A stretch of DNA of 64,000 nucleotides from Petunia secreta (lineage: Eukaryota; Streptophyta; Magnoliopsida; Solanales; Solanaceae), in contig JARKIP010000021.1 in assembly GCA_029990175.1 (NCBI GenBank), forward strand, positions 22,449,501 to 22,513,500. The letters are read 5' to 3'. The position numbers and the translations under genes are program-made. The notes below the pieces were generated by a model. The model ran no database searches and was not told where the DNA came from. It was given only the letters and a program-made list of their open reading frames with translations. Of the stretch, positions 9,278-20,706 are shown piece by piece (positions within the stretch are counted from its first letter, which is position 1; every line of letters starts with the position of its first letter).

Positions 9278-10814
9278 CGTAGTCCTCCTAAATCTTGCCT
9301 CCCCTCCTTAATTCTTTGTCATTTCTTTCATTTTTCTTATACTTTAGTTTTGGTGTTGTTTTTGATTTAGGATTTCTGTTTTCTCTTTCCTTATACTAAA
9401 ATAGTACTTAATTCCGATTTGGAATCGGTTTTCTATTAGGTTTAGGTTTCAGTTTTGTTTGTCCCAATTTGATTATGATTCCAATTTCTTGTATAAGAGG
9501 CCAAATCTCCTATAAAAGAAGCTCCTATTTTGCATTCTTCCTATTATTTGTTTCACGGCCTCTACAAAAGAGGTAATCTCTTCCTTCTTCTAAATTTCAG
9601 TTTCTCTCATATTGCATTGCATAACCATTTCATTAATACATATACATTAAAGGTCTGTTTTTAGTATTGTAACAATGCTAAATCTTAAAGTTAGTATTGT
9701 TTATAGATAATATAGATTTATAGTTGTTCTTAAAATTAGTATTGTTTATTATTTGATTGAGATTCTTAAAGTTAGTGTTGTTTGAAAGGCCGTGCTTTCA
9801 GATTTGCTCACAAGATTTACTGATTTTATACCTTTAGCCATATAGCTGGTCTTTCTTTATTTCGGTACCGTGGAGTAGAGATTTGAGTGATCCCGCCTCA
9901 TTGATTGTAGTGACGCACTGTTCTATCCTCCTTCTATGCTTTTAGATTTATTTTCTCGATCTTAGGTTGTGCACGTAGGTTGTATAACTTGCGTATGCTA
10001 CAGTAATAGTATGACTGAGGAGTTGTTGAGATTTAGGTATTTATGAATCTATTAAGTATTTCTTTTCTCACTTGATATAGGTAACTTGGTTCATTTAAGA
10101 GTAGATTACTTAGTTGCAAACACGGCCCAAAAAATTGGACTGTAACATTACTTGTGCATAGGTTTAATTATAGTTCATTATGCTAGAAGCCAAAGAATTG
10201 CTCTTCTACTTCAGATACATAAATATATTTAAAACTTTTGGGTCATGTTCTCTCCTCAAATTTTATACGACTCTTAATGAAGTCCTTTTTTACTTTTAAT
10301 TTTTAAGCAGGCGAGTCTAGAAAGTCGTGTTTTTAAATTAACTTCGTATATGATTCGTGTTGTCTCGTTCTTCTATCTTTGATCTACTTTATTTGTCTTA
10401 TGAATCAATCAAAAATATGTTGTTGTCTTGTTGATATGAATGATTTCATATCTAACTTCACTTACAAATTCTGTGCTTTGTGCAGGTTATTTGGATCAAT
10501 AAATTTCGTAAGTACCAATATATCTCTCATTTTTTATTAATCATTGTTATGCCAACAAAAGTTGTTTATCTATAAAATTTATTGAATATTATTTTCTTTA
10601 ATTGACTGAGTGTATTATACTTGCATAATTTATGAATATTGTTATTTAAGAATAGAGAATTTCTATTTTCACTCTTGCATTTAGGCAACTTTCGATCTTG
10701 GTTATCTGAGGTAAATATTTCTCCTTATTTCTCATAATTTATGACAATAATATTACTTTGTTATTGTTAGAATAGTAAAATCGTTATTGAGATTTTATTG
10801 CAGGTTTGGGAACA

Positions 10815-13800
10815 ATGGCAACTGAAACAGAAAATACAAACAAATGGGTTCCAATTAACAGTTTAAAAAAATATGATTCTGATAAGACACTAAAAGTCTT
10901 CCTAATTGGAAGTGCGGTGGTAAAACCATTCAAAAAAGATAAAAATCAATGGCGATGGTCTCTTATCTTTGTGGATGAAGAGGTAATACTGTTCTTTATG
11001 TATCCATATTTTAATCTCTATCTTTTGACTTTAGTCTTAGTTATTTTACTAATTTTAGTATATATATTTTTTACAGGGAACCAAAATTCAAGGAATAGTT
11101 TTCAATAACCTTATTGAAACGCTTCAAAAAATTTTCCAACAAAATAAAACCTATTACATCATCAACAGTGTCATAAATGGTGTCAATCCTGATTTTCCGT
11201 CAGTGCACAAAGACTTTGAAATTTTTTTCAAGGAGCATACATTAGTCAAAGAATGCGAGAATCAAGTTTCTACTGTTATGTTCTCAAACAATATTGTTTC
11301 GTTTGAAGAGGCATCGAAATTTTCAGAAGGAACAATTTTCGGTAATCTCTTTATTATTCTTTGACTTATCTACAATAGCTTATATTTAATTAAATTAATA
11401 ATGTAAATACATAGTTATTTATGTGCCTTGGTTATTTTATACTCTTTGCAGACACTGTTGGCATTCTCGTGAAAGCATATGCTACTATTAGACAAGGGAA
11501 ATCAATAAGAAAAGAGATAATAATAATGAACGAAAGGTAAGCTCTATTATTAATAATATTTATTGGTATGATGAAAGCTTCCCAATGCAATTAGTGTAAT
11601 GTTTAATTGGTCAAATCAGGTATGATCGCAAAAAGTTAACCTTATGGGGCGACATGGCAGAATATGAGGGTGATATGCTACAAAAGATTATACTTGAAAC
11701 CCCTGTTGTAGCACTATGTGATATCAAAACTACAAACTACCGAGGTAATACTTTAAAATTTTAAAAATTATGTGTTGTTTCGTACAGTTATATTTAATTC
11801 TGTATTTTTGGTATAAGATATGACATAGGATATGACCACATTACTGTCTCTTAAAAACCAAGTACCAAGTTGAAAATTATAGGGAGAGTGGAAGTGCGGA
11901 TTGGGAAAATTCGGTGGTGCGGATTGGGAAAATTCGATGTCTTCATTCTGATGTATAAATCCTAAAGCATGATTGCTTATGTTTCCTGTATTTTGTCGTA
12001 GTGGACTTTATGTCAGTTTTGTATAATTATGACTGTTAATGCCCCAGGTATTGAAGATATTCTTTTGCTGGATTCATCAGTAGCTAATGTTAGTTATATT
12101 TCCAGTTTGTGGCTGATATATGCAGATATAGAGCAGATCTTCTTGACTATTATTCGCGAATCGCAATGACATTTATTGAAAAAAAAGTCTCCTAATTGAG
12201 ATCTTAAAATTTGATAGTTCACTAAAGTTCCTTTGTAGCAAATTTCTTGGGAACAGTATTATGTGCCTCTCTCAAAGTGTGTTATTTCTTGTTTAAGGAC
12301 CCGACAATGAAGAAATTTTATTTCCAATTTCAATTTTAGATGTTCTCTTTTTCTCCTTTATGGAGTGGTCACAATTGCCATCCTACAACATGGACAATGT
12401 GCATTAGACTCTAGCCATGGCACCAAACACTTGGAATGGTACCTGTGGGCACATGCCAAGTGCATGAGGATATCACCAATCTTAAATTGGTCCAAGCAAA
12501 TAGCACATTCATCTTGTTCAGAAGCCTTCCAAATCATCTTTGCCCAATTGAACTTCTTTGATCCACTTCTCTTTAGGCCAGAAAATACTTCTCCCTGCAA
12601 ATTATCCACCCTCAAAGTTGGTCGACTCTCCATCATCCCTTGCCTATGGTATAATAATTGTTTATTATTGAGACTGAAGTGAGCTTTCAATTTTTACCTC
12701 TTATTTTCTGATTTCCATCTTGCACATCCCAGTTCTGCTTGAGAGTTGAACTTGCAGAACATTGTTATTATTATTATTATTAGAAGTAGAGTTAGGATTC
12801 ACATTCCAGAATTTGTAGTACTGAAGATGCTTCCCAAATATTTCAAAAATACCCGAGCAGGATAAAAACACAAAGGGCACCATAGTTGTTACTGTGATGA
12901 TTGATCATGGCTGTTCATACAAGAAGCTTTGAAACATTGTTAGATTTTCTATTTTCAGATCTTCTTGTCTTAATATTTCTAACGTTTTCCCTTTTTGATT
13001 TGTAAAGGAGAATTTGGAATGTCAACTACACTTGTTACCACTATAGTGATAAATCCTGTGTTTGAAAAAGCAGTAGCTCTCCAAAAATGGTAATGTTGAA
13101 TTTTTACTTTCCAGTCAATGAATTTTTGTTGAATAGACTGTTATTAATAGTTACTTATTGCAATGCAGGCATGATTATGTGAAGGCACAAAACAAAGATA
13201 TTACTATAATGCCAAGTAGAGAAATTAAAGAGGCGAGATCAGTGAAGCTTTGGAATATCATTCATGATTCATTTGATGATATAAATGTAAGTTTTCGCAC
13301 CCTAAGAGAAACTGAACCTGCACTAAAGTTAATGCAATCAGATTATCATGTTATAACTTGAATTTAAAAGATCTCTATTACCAATTCTTTACTTAAGAGA
13401 GCCTATAATATTTAATAACACAACTTTTTAGTGAAGGACTATAGAAAGTATTTTTCGAATCCAATACCTGTCCAAGTTCATCGACTCAAAGAGATCATGC
13501 TTCTAATAGTCATCGACTTCTCTATTCGCTGCAAAGCAAGTACAATAATCAAAACCAGAAAATTTATAGTATTTCAAAAAGCAAACGTGTTGAAATTCTT
13601 TTGGTATTTGAAGTCCCCCGAATATGTATGGCAGTTATTTGGTATTAGAAGTCCGGAGATTATGTATCGGCAGAATGTTAATAGGATTTTTATTATATTA
13701 GAAGTCTAAGTTAAAGTTTTTAAACGATTTTTGTAATTGGCATTAATTTCGGATATTGTATTAATTTTAAAATTACGATACCGTTACTTCTCCTTGTTGG

Positions 13801-13936
13801 TTTTTCTATTTTAAATTGAACGAATCATTTTGCAGGTGACTCATTGTAAATTCAATGCAAAAATAAAAGTTATATTAGACGCACAAGCCCCATGGTATTT
13901 ATCTTGCAAGAAGTGCTACAAGAAAGTGAATATTCT
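10815..13936 (+). pseudogene. RPA1-like OB-fold protein of the Helitron, seven recognisable exons, 3' end lost
   Basis: Exons joined by in-phase GT-AG borders: 10815-10982, 11077-11341, 11452-11536, 11620-11744, 13008-13089, 13169-13286 and 13836-13936. The translation begins MATETENTNKWVPINSLKKY, then has WRWSLIFVDEEGTKIQG-type OB-fold sequence, VGILVKAYATI, KLTLWGDMAEYEG, then TTLVTTIVINPVFEKA, DITIMPSREIKEARSVKLW, and ends in a zinc-ribbon start (APWYLSCKKCYKKV). Single-stranded-DNA-binding RPA1-like proteins are common passengers of plant Helitrons. Exon 7 runs directly into helicase sequence at about 13937, so the second half of the zinc ribbon is gone. Intron 4 (11745-13007) is enlarged and contains the RING-H2 ORF. 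The start is the first ATG after an AG acceptor-like TTGCAG at 10798. Confidence 0.65.
12358..12690 (-). CDS. RING-H2 finger E3 ligase-like ORF captured in the Helitron
   Basis: Open for 110 codons from a TTG; the first ATG codons are 19 and 20 (about 12636). Numbered from the TTG, the finger is C62-x2-C65-x14-C80-x-H82-x2-H85-x2-C88-x10-C99-x2-C102, a canonical RING-H2 spacing with the usual Trp after the sixth ligand (PWL). RING-H2 proteins transfer ubiquitin from E2 to substrates. The ORF lies antisense within intron 4 of the RPA-like gene, so it is probably a host gene fragment captured by the Helitron. Upstream sequence (12701-12883) has an Asn-repeat ORF in another frame and no clear domain. 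It may be 5'-truncated. Confidence 0.6.
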   Translation of the reverse strand: MKAHFSLNNKQLLYHRQGMMESRPTLRVDNLQGEVFSGLKRSGSKKFNWAKMIWKASEQDECAICLDQFKIGDILMHLACAHRYHSKCLVPWLESNAHCPCCRMAIVTTP

Positions 13937-13938
13937 AA

Positions 13939-15369
13939 ATGACAGCAACAAGTGGTGTAGCCGCAGCAATATTACCAGGAGGACGTACAGCTCACTCGAG
14001 ATTCGAGATACCTCTTCAAACAAATGAGACAACCATTACAAATATGTCTAAGCAGAGTGGTGGCGCTAAATTGATAAGGGCAGCAAAGTTAATAATTTGG
14101 GACGAAGCGCCTATGGCAAAGCGTCAAACGATAGAAACAGTTGACAGAAGTTTTAGAGATATGACGGATGTAAACCAACCATTTGGTGGAAAAATAATGG
14201 TCTTTGGAGGTGACTTTCGGCAAGTACTACCAGTAGTTCCAAAATCAACTAGAGCCGAGACCATCGATGCATGCTTGGTAAAATCATACTTGTGGAATCA
14301 AATGGAAAAAATTAAATTAACAAGAAATATGAGAGCAAGAACTGATCCAACATTCAGTGACTTCCTACTACGTATCGGTAACGGAGATGAACCAACTATA
14401 AGAGATGATTTGGTCCTTATTCCTCAACAATTGGTTGTCAAACAAACTGGAGATAATAGTGCCGAAGACTGCTTGATAAGGGAAATATTTCCTTTATTAC
14501 ATGAAAAGACAAGTTGCGCAAAATACATGACTGAAAGGGCTATCCTTGCTACCAGAAATGAATATGTTGATCAACTAAATGAAATGCTGATAGCTAAGTT
14601 TCCAGGTGAAAGTAAAACATATGTGAGTTTTGACTCAGCAGAGGATGATACATACAACTATTATCAAGAAGAGTACTTGAATACATTAACATCAAATGGC
14701 CTCCCACCACACAGGTTAGTTATCAGACTTGTACTTATTGATCTCTGCATTTCAACGAACAAGTCGGGCATAGATAACCTATGTGATTGCGTGCACACAA
14801 CCTGAGAACTTTTCCCCACCAATTCTTATTTCCATATTAATGCAATTATGCTTATTTTCTGTGTGTATAATTTCAATAGAGTAACATAACAATAATTTAT
14901 CAATTATGCTCACAGGTTGGTTTTGAAAAAAAATACACCGATCATGTTGCTAAGGAATTTGGATCCTTCAAACGGCCTTTGTAATGGTACACGAATGATA
15001 TGTAGAGGTTTTGATAGCAACGTTATACAGGCTGAAATTATTACGGGCCAAAATGCTACCAAAATTGTATTTATTCCCAGAATTCAGCTTTCTCCACCAG
15101 AAAATGAAGGCTACCCTTTTAAATTTATTAGAAAGCAATTTCCAGTACGATTATGTTTCTCAATGACAATAAACAAAGCACAAGGACAAACAATACCCAA
15201 TGTTGGACTGTACCTGCCGCAACATGTATTCTCACATGGACAACTATATGTTGCACTATCAAGAGGAATTTCAATGTCAACAACCAAAGTATTGATTATG
15301 ACAGAGCAACCGAAGCGCCGCAAAGGAACATATACCAAGAACATCGTCTACAAAGAGATATTAGGTTAG
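13939..15369 (+). pseudogene. Helitron PIF1-like helicase, C-terminal part (N-terminus deleted)
   Basis: Exon 1 (13939-14714) and exon 2 (14916-15369) are joined by a GT-AG intron (14715-14915), in phase at HR|LVLKKNTP. Visible motifs: ATSGVAAAILPGGRTAHSRF, AKLIIWDEAPM (Walker B), FGGDFRQVLPVV, LTRNMRA, then MLLRNLDPSNGLCNGTR, and SMTINKAQGQTIPNVGLYL plus HGQLYVALSRG (motifs V and VI). The ORF's ATG lies just before TATSGVAAA and is not the family start: the Rep domain and the Walker A GKT loop should precede it and are absent. RPA exon 7 is fused just upstream. The protein would be inactive as a helicase. The stop is TAG at 15367-15369. Confidence 0.75.
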
Positions 15370-16304
15370 TTACAAAATAACCTTATCTTATTAACTTCAT
15401 TTACATGCAATATATTAACAACTAAAATAAATTCTACATTCACGCAAGTTCAGAAGATATCCAGTTATCCTAAATACAATCATTGAAGCACTGGTACTTT
15501 TTCTAACTACTGTATTAGATAATTTTTTATGGTACATTCTATATATACTTTTCCTATACTAGCCTAGATACTTTTCAAAAATTTAAAGGAATGTTTGATA
15601 AAGGTAAACAAAATACGCTGAGGATTTAAAATTCATTCACAAATGTAACAAAAAATCTCCTATATGTTTAGATTCACAGTGCTAAGTGGTTAATATGTGT
15701 GTTGACACAAACGTGGTGTTTTGCTCCATATTCTTCATGATAAAAAGTGCTTCGAGGCTTACGAGTTCTATTTAAATTTTCATATCAAAAAGTTACAAAA
15801 GAATACTGCTTAGACTACTGTTCTTGTTCTATGTTATTGAAAATTCTTTTGTTTTCTTCTCTTTTAATTTCATTTGTTTTGCATACAAAGTTTTCCTGAT
15901 TTCGCCTTTGCTTTTCAGGCTCAATTCTCGTTGATTAAGAAGGCCATGTGAATGGGAAAAAATTAGAAGCTCAAGAGATAACAAGCTTTATATTGATGTG
16001 AATTAATTCTTATGCACTCATCTTTCTATTTCGTACGTCTAAATTGAATAGCATCAACAGAAGTAGACTTCTGCTAACTTTTTTACCTTTAAATTCTCTA
16101 TTCTCCAAGAAAGCAGAGCATTGATGAACGGAGTCTCCTGTTAATTCATTCTTTTCATTATTCACATGTATTCTTTCTCAAAATATAAAATACTATGTCA
16201 CCTGTCAAATAAATTACACTATGTATATTCCAATTAAGACAAGAATTCTTGTCGATTAGTTTGTCAAATTGTTTAACCTTGTCCTTTGTGAAAGTTTTAT
16301 TAAT
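15370..16304. other. Helitron 3' non-coding region
   Basis: A/T-rich DNA without a recognisable gene. A possible acceptor at about 15918 (TTTTCAG) precedes a short frame, but no matching exon is apparent. Confidence 0.4.
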
Positions 16305-16830
16305 TAACAATTAAACATACAGTTGATACGCCCAAATAACAATAAACGATTAAGTAATGGATGCCATAAAATAGGATATACATAATTTGATCAACCTTAC
16401 CATCAGCTCAATAAACAATTATTTTATCTTTTGCTCAAACTAAAATTAATCCACGGCCTCCTCAAAAAATCAATCCATCAATGACGAGTACTGACATTAT
16501 ATTTGGAATTTATATCGATTACTCAACTTTTCCTACTACCAAGCTTTTTTATTGACTTGGACACGAAAAATTTTCTTAATTAACAATTGCACATATACAG
16601 TTGATGCGGCAAATAATAGTAAACAATCAAGCAAGGAATGCCATAAATTACGATATACATAGCTTGATAAACCTGAGCATCACCTCAATACACAATTACT
16701 TCGTCTTTTGCTCTAAAAAAAATAATCCACGGCCTCATCACAATATCCATCCATCCAAGACAAGTATCGAAATTGTATTTGGAATTTATTCCGATTACTC
16801 TACTTTTCCTACTACCACGCTTTTTCATTG
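16305..16830. repeat. Tandem duplication (about 255-265 bp unit) at the Helitron 3' end
   Basis: Two diverged copies, about 16305-16565 and 16566-16830, share in order TAATTAACAATT, ACAGTTGAT, AATGCCATAAA, TCTTTTGCTC, AATCCACGGCCTC, GGAATTTAT and TTTCCTACTACCA. The second copy runs straight into the terminal hairpin. The first also ends near a hairpin-like GACTTGGACACG, so the duplication may reflect two joined Helitron ends. Confidence 0.65.
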
Positions 16831-16841
16831 ACGTGGACACC

Positions 16842-16868
16842 ACGTGCAACGCACGTATACAAACCTAG
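16842..16868 (+). other. Helitron 3' terminal hairpin and CTAG end
   Basis: The perfect stem ACGTGC/GCACGT with loop AAC is followed after 8 nt (ATACAAAC) by CTAG and a flanking T. In Helitrons this hairpin acts as the transposition terminator. Confidence 0.8.
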
Positions 16869-16891
16869 TTAAACTAAAAAGTAGGAAGCGG

Positions 16892-17224
16892 TTAGGTACA
16901 AATTTTGGACCCGCCTCTGGTGCCACAAGCCGGATTCAATGCATTAGAGATTTGGGCTTTTGGGAGTAAGCTTTTCAAAGAAAGAATGGTTTTGGTATGA
17001 ACCAAAACATATTTGTTCCGGACATACTTTAGCTTCCTCAAAGTTCTGAGCAGGAGATTGTAAGCAAACACTCCTTTTGACTTCCAACTGATTATCAACT
17101 CCCCATTTAGTATACAAATGGGTTTTATTACTGAAGCTATCCAATCTGAAAATGTGAAGGGAAAGGCTTCATCTCAAGTATAATAGTCTCCCTTGGGCTC
17201 CAACTACATCCTTCAAGCAGATCC
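16892..17224 (-). pseudogene. F-box copy 2, C-terminal part
   Basis: Minus-strand reading matches the end of F-box copy 1: KSKGVFAYNLLLRTLRKLKY and TKTILSLKSLLPKAQ, with an extended tail ending GSKICT. It is interrupted after CTTCAAGCAGATCC by the LTR element starting at 17225. The continuation of the same gene resumes at 31296. A frameshift occurs near 17130. This is the 3' end of a gene now 15 kb long because of the insertion. Confidence 0.75.
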
Positions 17225-17688
17225 TGTTAGAATTATTTATTAAATATGGACTTAACATTAACTTATTTATTCGATTTTATCAAAGCGGCCTAATTGTGAA
17301 TAATTGGTGGAGAATACACGGGTCACATATATGTTCCATGATGAGCCTGTATTGTTTCTTGTATTAGGTGTGGGCTGGCAGTAGTGTAGGCCTATTGATA
17401 AACCCGTGGGCTTATTATGGGTGGGCCCATTAGGTTAAGACTTTTAAGTATATATATATATATATATATATATATGAGGCTAGGTCTCCTCTCCTGACTT
17501 AACCTGTTGTAGACAACTTTCCATTAAGCTGTCAGTTCTCATAACCTCAAGGAGAGGAAAGACTTGACATTGGTTTGTCTCCAATACTGTGCTGCCATGG
17601 TGGATAAATACGCTCTCACATCTTTATTATGATCATTAGATGTTCTTGATTTATGTGGTTATATGTGTGTTTCATAATTAATTCATCA
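17225..17688 (+). repeat. 5' LTR of the LARD-like element
   Basis: 464 bp, TG...CA. It aligns along its length with 30157-31295 once the insertion there is removed. It contains a longer (TA)n tract than the 3' LTR. Confidence 0.85.
17449..17475. repeat. (TA)n microsatellite
   Basis: About 13 uninterrupted TA units within the 5' LTR. The same place in the 3' LTR has a short TA run and received the MULE-like insertion. Confidence 0.9.
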
Positions 17689-17690
17689 AT

Positions 17691-17702
17691 TGGTATCAGA
17701 GC
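17691..17702 (+). promoter_or_regulatory. Primer-binding site (tRNA-iMet) of the LARD-like element
   Basis: TGGTATCAGAGC, complementary to the 3' end of initiator tRNA-Met, two bases after the LTR end. This is the standard plant LTR-element primer site. Confidence 0.9.
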
Positions 17703-18669
17703 TTATCACATAGATCTAAAATCCTACTATCTTGATGTGAGATCAAATTATTTTTCCTAATTCGATCGTGAACTGTATAGTCGTCGTGTCTGTAGTCTTA
17801 TTTCAAGAACGAAGATTGAGTTGGCTTACTGTTCTTTTTTATTTTGATCACGGTACACATAAGATGTTTCCTTCAGGGTAATTTTCTAAGAATCAGAATA
17901 CAAATTGCTTCCGCGTGTTTGCAGTAGCTGTCCAAAATTAAGCATAGTTGTCTCGCTTGTCTTGTAGTTTCTTATAAAATTTTGGATCCTGATTAGTGGG
18001 TAAAGTTTATGGGCACAAAACAACAAAATTTTACCAAGTCATTGTTTCTTAAAACTGGTGCACCGCAAAGTTGTTTTTGGTGTAAACTGTATTTTAATGA
18101 TAAATTATTGTTGGGATTTAAGTCAATTTGAATAGCGTAAAACATTTTATTCATTGAGTTAGATTTTCTACTGTTTTGATTTGAAGTCAACAAATGCCTT
18201 TCTGGTGAATAAAGTGTCACTGATGTGAATTTGATTTGTCAGGTTCATTGTTTTCGTTTTTACGTCGGTACTGCTTCCATACTTTCCATTAATTATTTAT
18301 AATTTTTTAGCAATTAAATGACTTGTTCCAATATTAAAGTATTTTGGGAAAAGAGGCACTGTAACGAAGAACTAACGAAATTCATAATAGTTGTTAATTG
18401 ATCCTTAATACCACTAAGAATAGGTACTTGTTAAAATACTCCGGACAAAATTTTTGCACGTACATCTTGTGAAATATGTGCTAGAGAATGGCATATGTGA
18501 TCCCAGAATTGAATTTGTTTTGTGAATGAAGTAAATAGTGTGCACTAAAGTGACCTATTTATTTTGACTTATGAGACTTACTCACTCTATGTTGCTGATA
18601 TCACTAGGTTATAACATACAATAGCCTGCTCAAAGGAGGTTTATTGTGTGTTGTAATTTGGTGTCTTGA
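17703..18669. other. Internal non-coding region of the LARD-like element, left part
   Basis: No ORF of note. It follows the primer site and ends at the gypsy insertion, whose duplicated target is CTTGA (18665-18669). Confidence 0.6.
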
Positions 18670-20494
18670 TGTAATACCCCAAAAATTGGGCTTGTAGCCC
18701 ATTTAGAAAAAATATAACTAAGCTGGAGGCCCATTAACAAATAGAAAATCATAATACAAAAAGAAAGAAACTAAACTACAAAAAAAAAAAAAGGAAAAGA
18801 AAAGAAAATAATGAAAAGGAAAACAAAGGAAATCAATAAAATATTGACCTAACTAGTACTTACTAAGTAAGTCTCGGCAAACAAGTTCTCAGCACCGAAG
18901 AACAAACTTTTGCTGGAATTGACACAAGTTTCTGGTGAAACTGGCGCAGGTTTTAGTGGAAATTAGAGCAAGACAGTAAAGAAGAATCTTCTTTCCTATA
19001 TTGGCACAAGGTAAACATAATCAATTTATTTATCAATATAGTTAACCTTATAATAGGTAGCATCCATGATAAGAGAAATAAATTTCCTTACTAATATGAA
19101 CAATGGTGCTAACAGTAGATGAGATGAAGTAGAACAATTACTGTTAATTATCTTTTATTGAAATGGGTATATTAAACCATTAAAGTAGTGGCCTGTTGGA
19201 CTAGTGTATTGATAATAGTGTTAATATGGGTTAATTATGGGGTGGGTAATGCAGCCTATCAAGTTTATCACTAGGATAAATTAGTGTACACGAATTTAGA
19301 GATGATTGATACATGAATGTTATATTATTTCCTAGATTTCTGACTCTTCAAGACGAGACAGTCGGAAGTGAGTTGGAGTCATTCGACAGGAGTACTGTGA
19401 GTGAAATATCTCCCGTAGTTGGTTTTCAACTATAGCATATTTAAAACTCATTTTCTTGCATCAATAATATTTTGATTAAATTGTTTAATTGCATGGGACA
19501 AGCGCTAGTATAACTGTTATATTGTTATATCCAACTGTTAGTTTGGTACTGAAGTTGTTGATACAAATTGATATATTTTGAACCTTTGTTTATTTTGAGA
19601 ACTGGTACAGATATTGTGATTTGATATCTTGTCAGAAAGAAAGTACAAATATGAGATATTGTGTTATAAAAGTAAATATTGTTTCGGGAATTAACTTAGC
19701 CAGGTTGCCGTTATGTAACCTCGGGATCATTAGACCTGGTGCATCTTGTACAGTATTTCTCCTCTGCTAGTAGGAAAGAACTAGTCCACCCTCTAGAAGG
19801 GAATCCAGCTGACGGGGTAGTCAGACGGCCGTGATAAACTCATGGTGTCAGACCGTAATATTTAATTCTGGCTCAGGAACCTTCCATTATATATAAAGAC
19901 ACGAGTACTATGGTTGAAATTATAATTTTCAATGGAATTACTGTATTATTTATTTATGCATATATGCTTGTCCCGAATAAAAACGCTGTGGTTGGTGTTG
20001 TCCTCGCTTAGTGTGTGTGACTAACCCTTTTCCTTTCCCCACTCATAGATAAACTAGTCGAGGCTGATACTCTGAGTCAAGGTGAGTGACAGAGCTGAAG
20101 ATTGATCCAGTAAGCCCCGCATCTGTTTTGCGAGGGCCATTATTTATTCTTTAATTTATTTAAGTCATTAGTCCATTTGAATCTAGAGTTTTGCTCCTTA
20201 GTCAGTCTTGGGATGTCATTTTGATAAAAGTTTGTGTTGAAGTACTCTATAGTTTAATTGTTGTCGTGGACGACGTGGTTTTGGTTTGTTGAACCTTGTC
20301 TAGACCTTGAATGTGCGTAACAATATCATAGTTGGTTGTTAGACTGGTTCCACTGCTTGTTGACAAGTTTAAAAATTTTGGTTTGCTCCCGGTACAGGGG
20401 AACTCTGCCGAATTTTCTGCGCGAATTTGATAGGCTTGCTAGGTAGGCTTAGTCTTGTCTAGCACCGATCGCGCCCCTTGATAGGATCGTGACA
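18670..20494 (+). repeat. 5' LTR of the chromovirus-type element
   Basis: 1825 bp, closely matching 25657-27501 with scattered substitutions, small indels and different A-tract lengths. Confidence 0.9.
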
Positions 20495-20497
20495 AAG

Positions 20498-20510
20498 TGG
20501 TATCAGAGCT
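20498..20510 (+). promoter_or_regulatory. Primer-binding site (tRNA-iMet) of the chromovirus-type element
   Basis: TGGTATCAGAGCT, three bases after the 5' LTR end. Confidence 0.9.
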
Positions 20511-20706
20511 CTAAGTTTAAGGTATGACTAAGGAGCACCGGTTATAGCGGAGGCTTAATTGTGTATATATTGTGCACCATATGCACGATCGGGACTCTTA
20601 ATGATCGGATATGATGTGTCTATTTCATTTTCTTTCACTATCTTGACTTTTTTTGTATACGGTCTAGAGCCAAGTAAGAGTACTAATACGTTCGTTATGA
20701 TTGTAG

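Larger units (their letters stand above)
8970..16868 (+). mobile_element. Helitron (7.9 kb) with RPA and partial helicase genes
   Basis: The left end reads TCTATACTATTCTAAAAGC, a typical plant Helitron 5' terminus beginning with TC. The right end has a 6-bp-stem hairpin (ACGTGC-AAC-GCACGT, 16842-16856) 8 nt before a terminal CTAG (16865-16868). It lies between A (8969) and T (16869), as expected for insertion into AT. The flanks on both sides are F-box unit 3' flank, so it inserted downstream of F-box copy 2. Inside are an RPA-like gene, an antisense RING-H2 ORF and a helicase C-terminal half. The Rep (HUH) nuclease and the helicase Walker A region are missing, so it is not autonomous. Confidence 0.85.

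Noticed and set aside
12701..12883. ORF with an Asn repeat upstream of the RING-H2 ORF
   Set aside because: The Asn run is a TTA microsatellite, the frame is not continuous with the RING, and no motif is seen.
16601..16831. 76-aa plus-strand ORF at the Helitron 3' end
   Set aside because: It lies within the duplicated non-coding end and the sister copy does not keep the frame.
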